A stretch of DNA of 64,000 bases from Corydoras sp. C115 (taxonomy: Eukaryota > Chordata > Actinopteri > Siluriformes > Callichthyidae). The position numbers and the translations under genes were made by a program. Numbering within the stretch: the stretch's first letter is position 1; each line of letters starts with the position of its first letter. Of the stretch, positions 52,626 through 62,435 are shown piece after piece. Location of the stretch: the NCBI GenBank assembly GCA_019802505.1, contig JAFMOC010000159.1, positions 1,484,001-1,548,000 on the forward strand, read 5' to 3'. The notes below the pieces were generated by a model. That model worked only from the letters and a program-made list of their open reading frames with translations, made no database searches and was not told the DNA's origin.

Positions 52626-53239
52626 CTATAAAGAATAAAATCAGTTGTTATTACATTTGTTGTCAAGACTTACATAACAGTGTTTACTTATGACAAATAA
52701 AACTGATGTACTTTATACTAATCACTCCAAGAAATCAAAATTGTAAGCATGAACATGTTTACATCAATACTACTTGGTATAATAATTAAGATTATGTAAA
52801 TTGTAAAAAAGTAAATATGAAAAAATGGGCATTCCTAAATTTGAAATCAAATTGATTCATAGTTAAATTAATAAAAGAAACCTAAAATGAGCAAATATCT
52901 TCATCATGTGTGCATTGTTAAACCAGGATATTTTTCAGTCTGTCCACTCGTAAAACATTAGTCTGTGTGCTATCATTCAATCTTTATGAACAGAACTGCA
53001 GTCTTACTGTTTGACAAGCATTATCACATATCAGATGTTTGTTTCCCTGTCTGCATTAACAAACTTTTAACAAACTTTTACTTCTGTTTACGTTACTATT
53101 GTATTAAAACCATTAAATAGATAGCATGTACACAAGTGAACGAAAAGCTCCCCATTGTGTATTGCTTTGTGTATTGAGCATGAAATGTGCCTTTGATCTG
53201 ACCTTTGTTTTAATTTTCATCATTGTCTGCATATTTAAG
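52626..53239. other. ank1 intron, no recognised element
   Basis: No element, exon or RNA gene recognised. Confidence 0.4.
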
Positions 53240-53251
53240 CTTAATGTATTA

Positions 53252-53590
53252 TCCATCCATTATCTTCCTCTTTATCCTCTATTAGGGTCGCGGTGGGTTT
53301 CCCCATGCCCATCCAGGGGAGAACGTCTCGGGCACTGGGCAAATACACCCACGACAGGGCGCCAATCTATCATTGGGCACATACTCACTCACACAGACAC
53401 ACTCCATATGGGGAAATTTGGAGAATTCAATTGACCTTAATCCATGTTTTTGGACTGTGGGAGGAAACCGGAGAACCCGGAGGAAAACCACGCGGACATG
53501 GGGAGACCATGGAAACTCCACCCAGATGGGGATTCAAACCAGGAATCCCTAGCGCTGAGAGGCAAATGTGCTAACCACTAAGCCACCGTG
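53252..53590 (-). mobile_element. Full-length tRNA-derived SINE
   Basis: Reverse orientation. Head (at the right): GTGCTAACCACTAAGCCACC; core ACTGTGGGAGGAAACCGG; tail (at the left) ATCCATCCATTATCTTCCTC. A 12-bp perfect target duplication CTTAATGTATTA flanks it (53240-53251 and 53591-53602). Confidence 0.93.
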
Positions 53591-53602
53591 CTTAATGTAT
53601 TA

Positions 53603-53964
53603 GTCCCTGTTAATTAGTTAATTAAGGTACATCTTAATTTGCCATTTATCCCATCATTATTATAAGGTGTGTTTGCCCTTCATGTGTCTTCCTAGTTTTT
53701 AATGTTTTTGTTATTATGGTATGTTATATGGTATAATATATAATATATAATATGGTAAATTATGTTTGTTTTGTTTTTCCTTACATTGTCACTCCCATTC
53801 AAGTGTCGCTTTAGGTCAAACCTGTTTGCTTTTGTCTTTCTAGTGTTTCCTGCATTAAAAAACCCTTCAATATCACTCTGGACCTGTTTTAAATGGGGTA
53901 CAGGTGGCAGGAATGTGACATTTGTCATGGTGGTTGAATCGGAACCGATAAAAATAAAAAAAGG
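53603..53964. other. AT-rich intron sequence
   Basis: Contains a short TATAATATATAATATATAAT tract near 53735. Nothing else recognised. Confidence 0.4.
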
Positions 53965-55215
53965 ATTTATTGAAGCAAGGGAATGACGTGGATATACTGG
54001 CAGTAAATGTATGTGATTTAGGTTTAGATGCTGGCTTGCTCAGGTGGTTGGGTAACACTGGCTTTGCTGGAATGATTGGATGAAGTAAACTTCTCAAACA
54101 AAAATGCTGGACACACAGACAGGACTGATTGATGCGCATATGGCGTGGCGGTTGGAGTCGGATCATGGATCATAATTAGCCATACTGCTTTCAAGAAGTG
54201 GTTAACCAGAATCAGAATCACAGATTTTTCTCTTGGTATGGGCAGGCCAGTGATGAAATCCAGGGCTATATGAGACCACGGTTGCCCATGGACAGAGAGG
54301 AGTTGCAACAGACCAGATGGGCTCTGGTGGGAGGTCTTTTCTTGCTCGTAGATGGAACAGGCTGCCACAAATTTCCTGGCGTCAACCACGAGTGAAGGCA
54401 ACCAGAGGTATCTTTGAAGCAGTAAAATGGTCTGGTTGTGACCAACCACAGGAAAACCACTTTTTATGAGCCCATCTGAAGACGTCCAAGTGAGAAATAG
54501 TGGGAACAAAAAAGAGTTTTGAGCGTTCAGATCTGGGGTCTGGTTCTTGGTTCCATTTCCCCTTTATTTTCGTCCTCAGCTCTCAGGAGAGACTGTCAAA
54601 TTTTTCCATTTCTCTGTCTGGAAGAAAGACTTGAGACTTGTCCATACGACAATTCTGAAATTTCCAACCAATGTTTAGACACTTTGAGGGTGAGTTTTAT
54701 GGCCAGTATTTCACAGTTTTTGACGTTATATTTGCATTCTGCTTGGGTAAGTTTATGGGAAAAGTAGTTGCACAAGTGGATCTGATTTTCAGGGCCTACA
54801 TCAGAGTCTGAGGAGTTTACCTCCATGATAAACTGTTTGGTCAGATCAGGATTAATTACTACCAGAGCTAAAGTAAAACAGGCTTTTAGGGCATCTGTCA
54901 CTGCTATGGCTGCGAGGGATCAAGAGAAGGTTTGTTTAGTGGATGTCAGATGATTGAGAAGAAGGGTGATCTGACTGTAACCTGCGGTTGAAATTGGCAA
55001 AACCCAGAAATCTTTGCAAGTCCTTCCTGCATAATGTGGTTCACCATTCAGCAACAGCTCCAATGCAACCAGGTTGGATGATAAATCTCAGAAATTTATT
55101 AATTTATTAAAGCAGCATAATGATGTGGATATACTGGCAGTAAATGTAGCTGGATTAGTTTGAAGTGCTGGCATGCTTAGATGGTTGAGTAACACTGGCT
55201 TTGCTGGGGTGATTT
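53965..55215 (-). mobile_element. Gypsy-3 remnant flanked by direct repeats
   Basis: A decayed Gypsy on the minus strand. Segments of about 110 bp at 53965-54072 and 55096-55210 share ATATACTGGCAGTAAATGTA and GGTAACACTGGCTTTGCTGG-like sequence (about 80% by eye) and may be LTR parts. Between them lie RT-end, RNase H and integrase fragments, but no gag, protease or RT core. Confidence 0.65.
54024..55085 (-). pseudogene. Gypsy-3 pol remnant: RT tail, RNase H, integrase start
   Basis: Minus-strand readings: DLQRFLGFANFNRR (RT tail, 55010), then KACFTLALVVINPDLTKQFI and KLTQAECKYNVKNCEILAIK with LTLKVSKHWLE (RNase H), and LLQRYLWLPSLVVDARKFVA, ACSIYEQEKTSHQSPSGLLQ, SHIALDFITGLPIPREKSVI (integrase zinc-binding end and first catalytic D). 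The family would have YWWPSLxxD and ALDFITGLP at these places. Frames change between blocks. Confidence 0.75.
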
Positions 55216-55417
55216 TCTCGGATAATAGAAAATAAGATGGCTTGCAAAAAAATGAACAGGACAGATGTGCACTCAAATGTTTCCATAGTGAGGATGATGA
55301 TGTTGAGGATTTTGTACCAGCTGCAAGTTTTTTTAATAGTTTTGACTGAATTATTGACTGTATACAGTTAAATAATTTTTTATACACATTACACTCTGAT
55401 TTTATTACTCTTAATCA

Positions 55418-55744
55418 ATGCACTTCACACGGCTTTGCCTAGTCAATGTGTGCGCCTTTAAAATTGGGAACATCACATGCCACAAGGAAAGGGATTCCAT
55501 TGACCGACGGGACTGGAGTGACATGGACACAGTGCAGTTTATAGGAGAGAACTGTACTGTAAAGCTCAGTACTTGTAATGTAGAAATGACTAATGTCGTT
55601 TATAATGCCTGTTCAATTCATGAGAGATCCTGTCTCCGGTCGTCATTTATTTCACCCCTTCGTAACAGACATGTTAGAAAAAATCTTAATTATAAGATTA
55701 TATTTATAATTATGTTATTCTTAATAAGGTGTGTATATGTGTAA
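55418..55744 (+). CDS. Unrecognised 108-residue open frame, Cys-rich
   Basis: I do not recognise this. The frame starts MHFTRLCLVNVCAFKIGNIT, is rich in Cys (for instance GENCTVKLSTCNVEMTNVVY, NACSIHERSCLRSSF) and ends in a hydrophobic stretch IIFIIMLFLI that could be a membrane segment or AT-rich noise. It lies in an ank1 intron next to the Gypsy-3 remnant. It could be a transposon or retrogene fragment, or chance. No splice sites or promoter were identified. Confidence 0.25.
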   Translation: MHFTRLCLVNVCAFKIGNITCHKERDSIDRRDWSDMDTVQFIGENCTVKLSTCNVEMTNVVYNACSIHERSCLRSSFISPLRNRHVRKNLNYKIIFIIMLFLIRCVYV

Positions 55745-56520
55745 CCAGGTGATATTCAGATTTCTTTGTTTTGGTCCTTGTATATTCATGAAATGTTCTT
55801 TTGTATAAACTAGGTTACGAGTGAATTTAAGAATTAGGAATAAGAATACTGCTTAAATAATGCAGCTAGAATAAAAAAAAAAAACAGATTAATTTCAGCA
55901 GTGCAGCAAGAGAAATAAGCAATAAGAAAATATAAACACAAACAGCTTGGGGAGTGCTTTCTACACTTACACAGACTAAGCAAAACAAAAAAATTACACA
56001 ATGTAATTATCTTAGTTGTATTGGTAAACCTCAAAGATTTGCATATAATATAAAATTAAGATTTAGAATTTAAATTAATGGTGTGAATTTCATTTCTATT
56101 TTTTTGCGAAAATATGGAAAAATTCTTAAGAGTTTATCAATTTTCTAGCACTATATTTACTATAGTGTTGGAGCTTTAAAAACTACCTATTGACAAGCTC
56201 TCACATAAAGTATTTCACTGGGTCATGGGGGGGAAATTTTCCATGATATCTTCATTATATCATCCATAACAATGTGGAGTATTCAAGGGTCCTGGCATCT
56301 TAATGTTAGACAAAAGAGCTCTGCATTATGTTTGTGAATGTGCCATGTTGAATTTCCAGTGACCAGTATAAGAGAGTGTTAGAATGATAAATTTATTTTC
56401 CTTTTCACCTGAGACCTAGTAACACTAACTAATCACATGACACCAAGGAGAAAGAATGGCTAGTTAGTTAATTTACCCAGTTTCAATTAGGGGTTTAGAC
56501 AATAATGGCTGCGTGTTGAG
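55745..56520. other. AT-rich intron sequence
   Basis: Nothing recognised. Confidence 0.4.
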
Positions 56521-56523
56521 TTA

Positions 56524-56583
56524 TTTTAGATTAGATTAGATTAGATTAGATTAGATTAGATTAGATTAGATTAGATTAGATTA
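56524..56583. repeat. (TTAGA)n microsatellite joined to a TE 3' tail
   Basis: About 11 units of TTAGA followed by AACTTTATTGTCATTGTGCA and GAGTACAAGTACA (to about 56650). The latter is a common fish interspersed-repeat tail phrase. Family not assigned. Confidence 0.75.
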
Positions 56584-56773
56584 AACTTTATTGTCATTGT
56601 GCAGAGTACAAGTACAGGGCCAATGAAATGTAGTTAGCATCTAACCATTTTAAGTGCACAGCAAATTTTACACATATCTATTGTATGTTTTGTCCCATGA
56701 AAAATTATGATGAAATATTTTTTTAAAATTGGAGGGATGTGCTCAATCATGAAAGATACTGTATGTACTTTTT

Positions 56774-57082
56774 TTCATTCATTCATTCATTCATTCATTC
56801 ATTCATTCATTATCTTCTGCTTTATCCTATATTAGGGTTCCCCATGCCCATCCAGGGGAGAACGTTTTGGGCGCTGGGCAGATACACCCAGGACAGGGCG
56901 CCAATCTATCGCTGGGCACACACTCACAGACACACACTATATGGGGCAATTTGGAGAACCCGGAGGAAACCCACGCGGACACGGGGAGAACATGGAAACT
57001 CCACCCAGATGGGGATTCGAACCGGTAATCCCTAGTACTGAGAGGCAAACGTGCTAACCACTAAGCCACCTGTATGTGCCGC
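56774..57082 (-). mobile_element. Full-length tRNA-derived SINE
   Basis: Reverse orientation: (ATTC)n tail at 56777-56810, GGGGATTCGAACCGGTAATC near the head (B-box region) and ACGTGCTAACCACTAAGCCA at the head. The target duplication CTGTATGTACTTTTT is at 56759-56773 and 57083-57097. It carries a ~40-bp internal loss compared with 9200-9549 (the stretch around the conserved ACTGTGGGAGGAAACCGG). Confidence 0.93.
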
Positions 57083-57332
57083 CTGTATGTACTTTTTATC
57101 AAATTTATTAAAATAAAGAAAATGTATTATGATTTGGTAATTACTCAAATTAATTTCCAAACCACTGCATTTTCACAGACAAACTTGTCACTTCATTAGA
57201 GAAGAAATATTTCTACTTCTAAATTAGCTTTAAGTGGGCATGATATATCTGTACTGGTTTGTATTATATTCTCTTGTTCTACATTAGTAATTGCATTTTA
57301 TATTAGTAATGGCATTATTAATGCCTGCTCAC

Positions 57333-57431
57333 TTTTGCTGCACTCTGTGGTAATCCACCCTTGCTAACCAGTAAGTTTACCACATCCACATGGTTGTGAT
57401 GAACAGCCACATGCAGTGGTGTAAGTCCATT
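57333..57431 (-). CDS. ank1: ank1 exon: ankyrin repeat (HVAVHHNH)
   Basis: The translation is [20 protein letters not shown] then LVSKGGLPQSAAK, one repeat of 33 residues. ANK1 has [20 protein letters not shown]; the HVAVHHN signature is ANK1-like (ANK2 has HVAAHYD). 99 nt, phase 0-0, with a TTTTAG acceptor and a GTGAGC donor. Confidence 0.95.
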
Positions 57432-57690
57432 CTAAAAGAAGAAAATATTAATTTTACAAAAGAAATCCCCCAATACAGCAATTAACACATGAAATATTTT
57501 TACTCACCAATCCGAACAGTTTAACAATCATGTATTTTCCACAAATGAAATGGACAGACATCAGACTGGATTTTAAAGTTGTCAATAAAAAGAGTCCATG
57601 TGCTTTATAATGTGCACAAAACTACTATCAAAATAACATTATGCATAAATAACACATTTTATTTACCTACTATACTTGAATGTAACTTAC

Positions 57691-57789
57691 TTTGCCTGCA
57701 ACATTTGGATTTGCTCCTTTTTCAAGAAGTAACTCTGCAACATTTAACCTTCCATATTTTGCTGACATATGGAGAGGAGTGAATCCTTT
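57691..57789 (-). CDS. ank1: ank1 exon: ankyrin repeat (HMSAKYGR)
   Basis: The translation is KGFTPLHMSAKYGRLNVAEL then LLEKGANPNVAGK, one 33-residue repeat, matching ANK1 [20 protein letters not shown]. 99 nt, phase 0-0, acceptor TTTTAG, donor GTAAGT. Confidence 0.95.
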
Positions 57790-57880
57790 CTAAAAGTAAA
57801 AAGGCATGCAGCGAAATGAAATCTCTATATAGAAATTGCAATTGCAATTTTCATTTGTAGTTATATTACATAAGCAGTAC

Positions 57881-58078
57881 CTTGGTCATCTTGGTCTGCT
57901 TAGCATTCATATCTAGTAGGATCTGGGCAGTCTGTGTATGTCCCTCCCGGGCAGCGAAGTGTAGTGGAGTATAACCAGCTGTGGTAGTTGCACTTGAGTT
58001 GGCCTTGTACTCCAACAGAAGCTTTACAAGCTGTTTGTGGCCCATGCGGGCAGCATAGTGCAGTGGTGTCTGGTCATT
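57881..58078 (-). CDS. ank1: ank1 exon: two ankyrin repeats (first exon seen in the window)
   Basis: The translation is NDQTPLHYAARMGHKQLVKL, LLEYKANSSATTTAGYTPLH, FAAREGHTQTAQILLDMNAK, QTKMTK: two repeats in 198 nt, phase 0-0. ANK1 has [20 protein letters not shown] and TTAGHTPLHIAAREGH. The acceptor is ATTTAG and the donor GTACTG. Repeats N-terminal to this should lie at higher coordinates beyond the window. No further ank1 exon was seen between 58079 and 64000. Confidence 0.95.
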
Positions 58079-58869
58079 CTAAATAACAAGTTCATAGAAA
58101 CATTAAATTTTATATAGATTCTTATAATTTAAGAATTGTCATACTAATTTATCCTAATTTGCCAATATAATATAATTTCTCTAATATAAAGGCACCAATT
58201 GATGCAATCTCAACTGGGAAAAACCTGTTCTGCTCTACTGTACTGAACATGACAGAGTGAAGTGGAGATTCCAGAAGAGCAGTCAACATCAAAACTATTT
58301 AATATATTAAAAACATAATGTTGTCATAAATATACACCAATATATTTTGTTCAATATTTTGAATTTGTAAATTGAGCATCAATTATTTTAATCAAATTAG
58401 TATTTTAACTGCATAAACTCGGGTTGGATTTCTGACATAGAAGACTTTTGCTTAATTCAATTTTTACTCACTTTTGTTTACTCAGTTTTGACTATTGGGT
58501 TTTTTGGCAGACTGCATAAGGAGATACACTCTAGTGCTCCACCACTTTGGAGTTTGTAGCGACTATTTCATAGTCATTAAGGGTTGAACCTTTTTTGGTA
58601 AGGTTAAATTAAACACAGTGAAAAATATATTGAATTTATATTATAAACTCTAGATTATTTTTTGTTTGTTGTCTTGTGATTTGTTTATGGTATATCAATT
58701 CTAAATCTATGTACATTTTCTATGCCCCAAGATGGCAATGAAACACACCAAAGGTAACAGACACAAAGCAAGACTACAAAATGAACTAATTAAAAAAAAT
58801 GCAAAAGAAAAAAACAGCAAACAAAAACAATGCAACTAATATAATAAAAACTAAGATGCCTGCAATGTA
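58079..58869. other. AT-rich ank1 intron
   Basis: Nothing recognised before the Tc1 element. Confidence 0.45.
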
Positions 58870-59082
58870 CAGTGGGTTGCAAAAGTATTCATACCCCTTG
58901 AACTTTCCATATTTTGTCACATTACAACCACAAAAATAAATATATTTCACTGGAATTTAATGTGAAAGACCAACACAAAGTGGTATACAATTGTGAAGTG
59001 GAAGGAAAATTATACATGAATCAACATTTTTTTTACAAATAAAAAACTGAAAAGTGTGACGTGCAAAAGTATTCAGCCCCCT
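58870..59082 (+). repeat. Left terminal inverted repeat of the Tc1 element
   Basis: Starts CAGTGGGTTGCAAAAGTATT and ends CAAAAGTATTCAGCCCCC. The internal recurrence of GCAAAAGTATTCA at both edges of the repeat fits the two-site IR/DR arrangement of many fish Tc1 elements. Confidence 0.93.
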
Positions 59083-59239
59083 TTTCCCTGAGTGCAACCA
59101 ATTGCATTCAGAAGTTGCCTGATGAGTGCTAATGACTCAAAAGGGTCCACGTGTGTGTAATCTAATCTCAGTACAAATACAGCTGCTCCGTGACGGCCTC
59201 AGATGTTGGTTAAGAGAATATTGGGGAGCAAACAGCATC

Positions 59240-60259
59240 ATGAAGTCCAAAGAACACACCAGACAGGTTAGGAATATGGTTTTGGAGAAGTTTAAAGCAG
59301 GCTTAGGTTATAAAAAGATTTCCAAAGCTTTGAACATCTCACGGAGCACTGTTCAATCCATCATCCGGAAATGGAAAGAGTATGGCACCACAGTAAACCT
59401 GCCAAGACAAGGCCGTCCACCTAAACTTACAGGCCGAACAAGGAGATCACTGATCAGAGAGGCAGCCAAGAGGCCCATGGTGACTCTGGATGAAATGCAG
59501 AGAGCCACAGCTCAGGTGGGGGAAACTGTCCACAGGACAACAATTAGTCGTGCACTACACAAATGTGGTCTTTATGGAAGAGTGGCAAGGAGAAAGCCAT
59601 TGTTAAAAGAAAACCATAAGAAGTCCCGTTTGCAGTTTGCCAGAAGCCATGTTGAGGACACAGCAAATATGTGGAAGAAGGTGCTTTGGTCAGACGAGAC
59701 CAAAATTGAACTTTTTGGCCACAATGCAAAACGCTATGTGTGGCGGAGAAATAACACTGCACATCACTCTGAAAACACCATCCCCACTGTCAAATATGGT
59801 GGTGGCAGCATCATGCTCTGGGGGTGCTTCTCTTCAGCAGGGACCGGGAAGTTGGTCAAAGTTGATGGGAAGATGGATGGAGCCAAATACAGGGCAATCT
59901 TGGAAGAAAACCTGTTGGAGTCAGCTAAAGATTTGAGACTGGGGCGGAGGTTCACCTTCCAGCAGGACAACGACCCTAAACATAAAGCCAGAGCTACAAT
60001 GGAGTGGTTTAAAAAAAAGAATATTCATGTGTTAGAATGGCCCAGTCAAAGTCCAGACCTAAACCCAATTGAGAATTTGTGGCAAGATCTCAAAACTGCT
60101 GTTCACAAACGCTCTCCATCCAATCTGACTGAGCTTGAGCTGTTTTGCAAGGAGGAATGGGCAAGAATTTCAGTCACTAGATGTGCAAAGCTGGTGGAGA
60201 CATACCCTAAAAGACTTGCAGCTGTAATTGCAGCAAAAGGTGGCTCCACAAAGTATTGA
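59240..60259 (+). CDS. Tc1 transposase, apparently intact (DD34E)
   Basis: A 339-codon frame from ATG 59240 (MKSKEHTRQVRNMVLEKFKA). An in-frame ATG at 59126 lies further upstream, but the usual Tc1 length and N-terminus favour 59240. N-terminal paired-like DNA-binding part: YKKISKALNISRSTVQSIIR, then the GRPPK hook, then a second helix-turn-helix (TTISRALHKCGLYGRVARRK). Catalytic triad: D in VLWSDETKIELFG, D in TFQQDNDPKHKA and E in DLNPIENLWQDLK, spaced as DD34E. A Gly-rich box KYGGGSIMLWGCFSS is present. It ends AVIAAKGGSTKY. No frameshift or stop is seen. The enzyme cuts and pastes the element at TA. Confidence 0.96.
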   Translation: MKSKEHTRQVRNMVLEKFKAGLGYKKISKALNISRSTVQSIIRKWKEYGTTVNLPRQGRPPKLTGRTRRSLIREAAKRPMVTLDEMQRATAQVGETVHRTTISRALHKCGLYGRVARRKPLLKENHKKSRLQFARSHVEDTANMWKKVLWSDETKIELFGHNAKRYVWRRNNTAHHSENTIPTVKYGGGSIMLWGCFSSAGTGKLVKVDGKMDGAKYRAILEENLLESAKDLRLGRRFTFQQDNDPKHKARATMEWFKKKNIHVLEWPSQSPDLNPIENLWQDLKTAVHKRSPSNLTELELFCKEEWARISVTRCAKLVETYPKRLAAVIAAKGGSTKY

Positions 60260-60263
60260 CTCA

Positions 60264-60477
60264 GGGGGGCTGAATACTTTTGCACGTCGCACTTTTCAGT
60301 TTTTTATTTGTAAAAAAAATGTTGATTCATGTATAATTTTCCTTCCACTTCACAATTGTATACCACTTTGTGTTGGACTTTCACATTAAATTCCAGTGAA
60401 ATATATTTATGTTTGTGGTTGTAATGTGACAAAATATGGAAAAGTTCAAGGGGTATGAATACTTTTGCAACCCACTG
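60264..60477 (+). repeat. Right terminal inverted repeat of the Tc1 element
   Basis: Reverse complement of 58870-59082 with only a few differences, for instance an extra T in CTTTTCC, CATAAAT for AATAAAT and GTCC for GACC. Confidence 0.93.
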
Positions 60478-60479
60478 TA

Positions 60480-60944
60480 GGTAGCATGAATTAACACGGA
60501 ATATGGGTGTGCAGATGACTCAGATCTAAGGTGTAAAAAAAGTAAAAAAAAAAAAAAACTACACTTGTCAGGACATGTTTGAGAAAAGCAAAGGTTTGCA
60601 TTGCAGTATAATTTTGAAATATGACAAAAATAAAACATGTCCATGTGCAAGATTTTTCTTTGCTTGTTGGTCTATTGAGTGGCACTCACACATGCTGTGG
60701 CCTTATCTGCTTATCTACTAACTATCTAACACTTGTCGAATCGTCAGTGAAAAAATGTGTGTTTTCAGGCACAAAACCTATTGTCGGCATCTGAGATGTC
60801 TAATACCAACCTAAGAAGCCACATTCACATGACTCATTCATTTCCCTACTACAGTAGGCTATAATTAAATGTGTGTGTTAAATAATACCGTACAGACTTT
60901 AGAGATGGAATTAGTGGAAACAAGAAAATAACATCATGGCCAGC
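60480..60944. other. ank1 intron, no recognised element
   Basis: Contains an A-run at 60545-60560. Nothing else recognised. Confidence 0.4.
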
Positions 60945-61191
60945 TGTTACCTATCAGTTTGGTTAATTAACTTCTGTTCGCATTTGCATTTTTGTTAATT
61001 AACCTCATTTGTTCATTGGTTTGTTTTGTGCACGTGGTCGTGTGTCTTTTTATTTAACTCCGGTGTTCCCCTTCCTCCGTGCACATTGTTAGTTTTTGTT
61101 CGCTCCCGTTTGTACCTCCTGTGTTTATGGTGTCCCTACACCTTTAAATAAAATTCCATTTGTTCTGCTACCTGTGGTGCCTGGCTCCCTT
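60945..61191 (+). mobile_element. LTR fragment related to the solo LTR at 45178
   Basis: Starts TGTTACCTATCAG and shares GTTAATTAAC, CATTGGTTTGTTTTGTGCAC, ACACCTTTAAATAAA and GGTGCCTGGCTCCCTT with 45178-45534. The GC-rich 3' end is missing, so it is truncated at about 61191. Confidence 0.75.
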
Positions 61192-61594
61192 AAGTTGTTT
61201 TTAAGTTAGTCTTTTCAGGGTGAAGTATATATAGATAGTGTTTTTTAGAGCTCCAGCTCTTTTTCAATAAATGTATTGAATCAGTGTATCTGACAATTGG
61301 TACAATGTGCTTCTGAGTAATTAAGTTACTTTTGCCATATTTGTGTAACTTAGCTTGTTATATTTCTATGGGTGGTAGTGTAGCTCACTACATTTTACAG
61401 GTATCAGGGGACCTTCAGGTTGCAAGGCTGGTTCTTTAACCACAACGACACAAGAATCGACAGTTCGACAACCTAGCTGGGCAGTGCACCTGAAACCCCC
61501 TCACCCCCTCAAGGCATAAAATGAAAAGCAACAGGCAAAGGCAGTTTTTTGCATAAGAAAACATCAGTGTGCTTCAGGACCCCAATTACAGTCT

Positions 61595-61633
61595 GACCGA
61601 ACGTGCTAACCACTAAGCCACCGTGCCGCCCCT
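61595..61633 (-). mobile_element. SINE head fragment
   Basis: ACGTGCTAACCACTAAGCCA then CCGTGCCGCCC is the head of the local SINE in reverse orientation; the rest is not present or is too decayed. Confidence 0.7.
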
Positions 61634-61639
61634 AGAATA

Positions 61640-61864
61640 AATCCTAAGATATAATTAAAAAAGATAGAGACAGAAAATATCAGAAACCATGGCAAGAGGA
61701 CGGCATGCTTACAGTAGTGTTAAAGAAATCCTATAGTATAAGCCTTATACCTGGAGAATATTTATTCAATTCTTTATTTTTGGGAACAAAAACCAGACAC
61801 AAAACATGTATTTTTTGACAATTTTAACCTTCTGATATTAATGAACAATTAAAATATAACAAAT
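61640..61864. other. Unassigned intron sequence
   Basis: Nothing recognised. Confidence 0.35.
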
Positions 61865-62045
61865 ATAATTGTTGCTCGCATTCGCTCCAGTGATAATTGC
61901 CGCCTGGTGATTACACCTCACCAAGGAGCTAATTTTCACTCTGTGGCATTCACCACTGCAAAATGGTGTAACGATCTGTCCATGAGGCAGAGTCACTCTG
62001 CATTTTTAAGAAACTACTAAAGACGCATCTTTTTAACAAATACCA
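61865..62045 (+). mobile_element. L2 LINE fragment, end of ORF2
   Basis: The plus strand reads RSSDNCRLVITPHQGANFHS then VAFTTAKWCNDLS, matching the C-terminus of the L2 at 33650-36318 (RSSDDCRLAIPPHRGANSHS). About 180 bp only; both ends truncated. Confidence 0.8.
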
Positions 62046-62143
62046 GGGATACATTGTTTGTTTGTTTGTTTAACACCCCGTATACTCTTAGGTTATTTAC
62101 AGGGCAAGAGAGGGTTAAGCTATCGAGTGCTTGGAGACAGGAC

Positions 62144-62383
62144 TTAAAAGTAGAGTGCCATGAGTGGAGCCTGGGTTTCTGCGGTGAAAACTGAACTTTG
62201 TGGGTGTAAACCGATGTTGGTAGATTCCTCCGCTGTCACAACTGACACAACTTCTTGGTTTGTGGTTTTAGAGCCATCTGTACATAGGGTAAAGTGTGTT
62301 GGATATTGTTCTCTTATTTTCAAAAAGTCTGTCAAATTCTTATTTGGGTGAGTTGTTGGTTTTCGTTTTTTTGTCAGATCCAT
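62144..62383 (-). pseudogene. I/Nimb LINE RNase H fragment
   Basis: The minus frame reads REQYPTHFTLCTDGSKTTNQ and SSVFTAETQAPLMALYF. TDGSK is the first catalytic Asp motif of RNase H and FTAE carries the Glu. The domain runs out at about 62147 without the later catalytic residues. Confidence 0.75.
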
Positions 62384-62435
62384 GATGATATTTGGTTTGA
62401 TTCATTTCCAGGGTGGAAGAGGTTTTGTATACGTG

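Larger units (their letters stand above)
58870..60477 (+). mobile_element. Intact Tc1-family DNA transposon
   Basis: 1608 bp, bounded by CAGTGGGTTGC...GCAACCCACTG and flanked by TA on both sides (58868-58869 and 60478-60479). The terminal inverted repeats are about 210 bp and differ by only about four or five bases by eye. Between them is one uninterrupted transposase gene. The structure is that of a complete, recently inserted Tc1 element. Confidence 0.96.
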
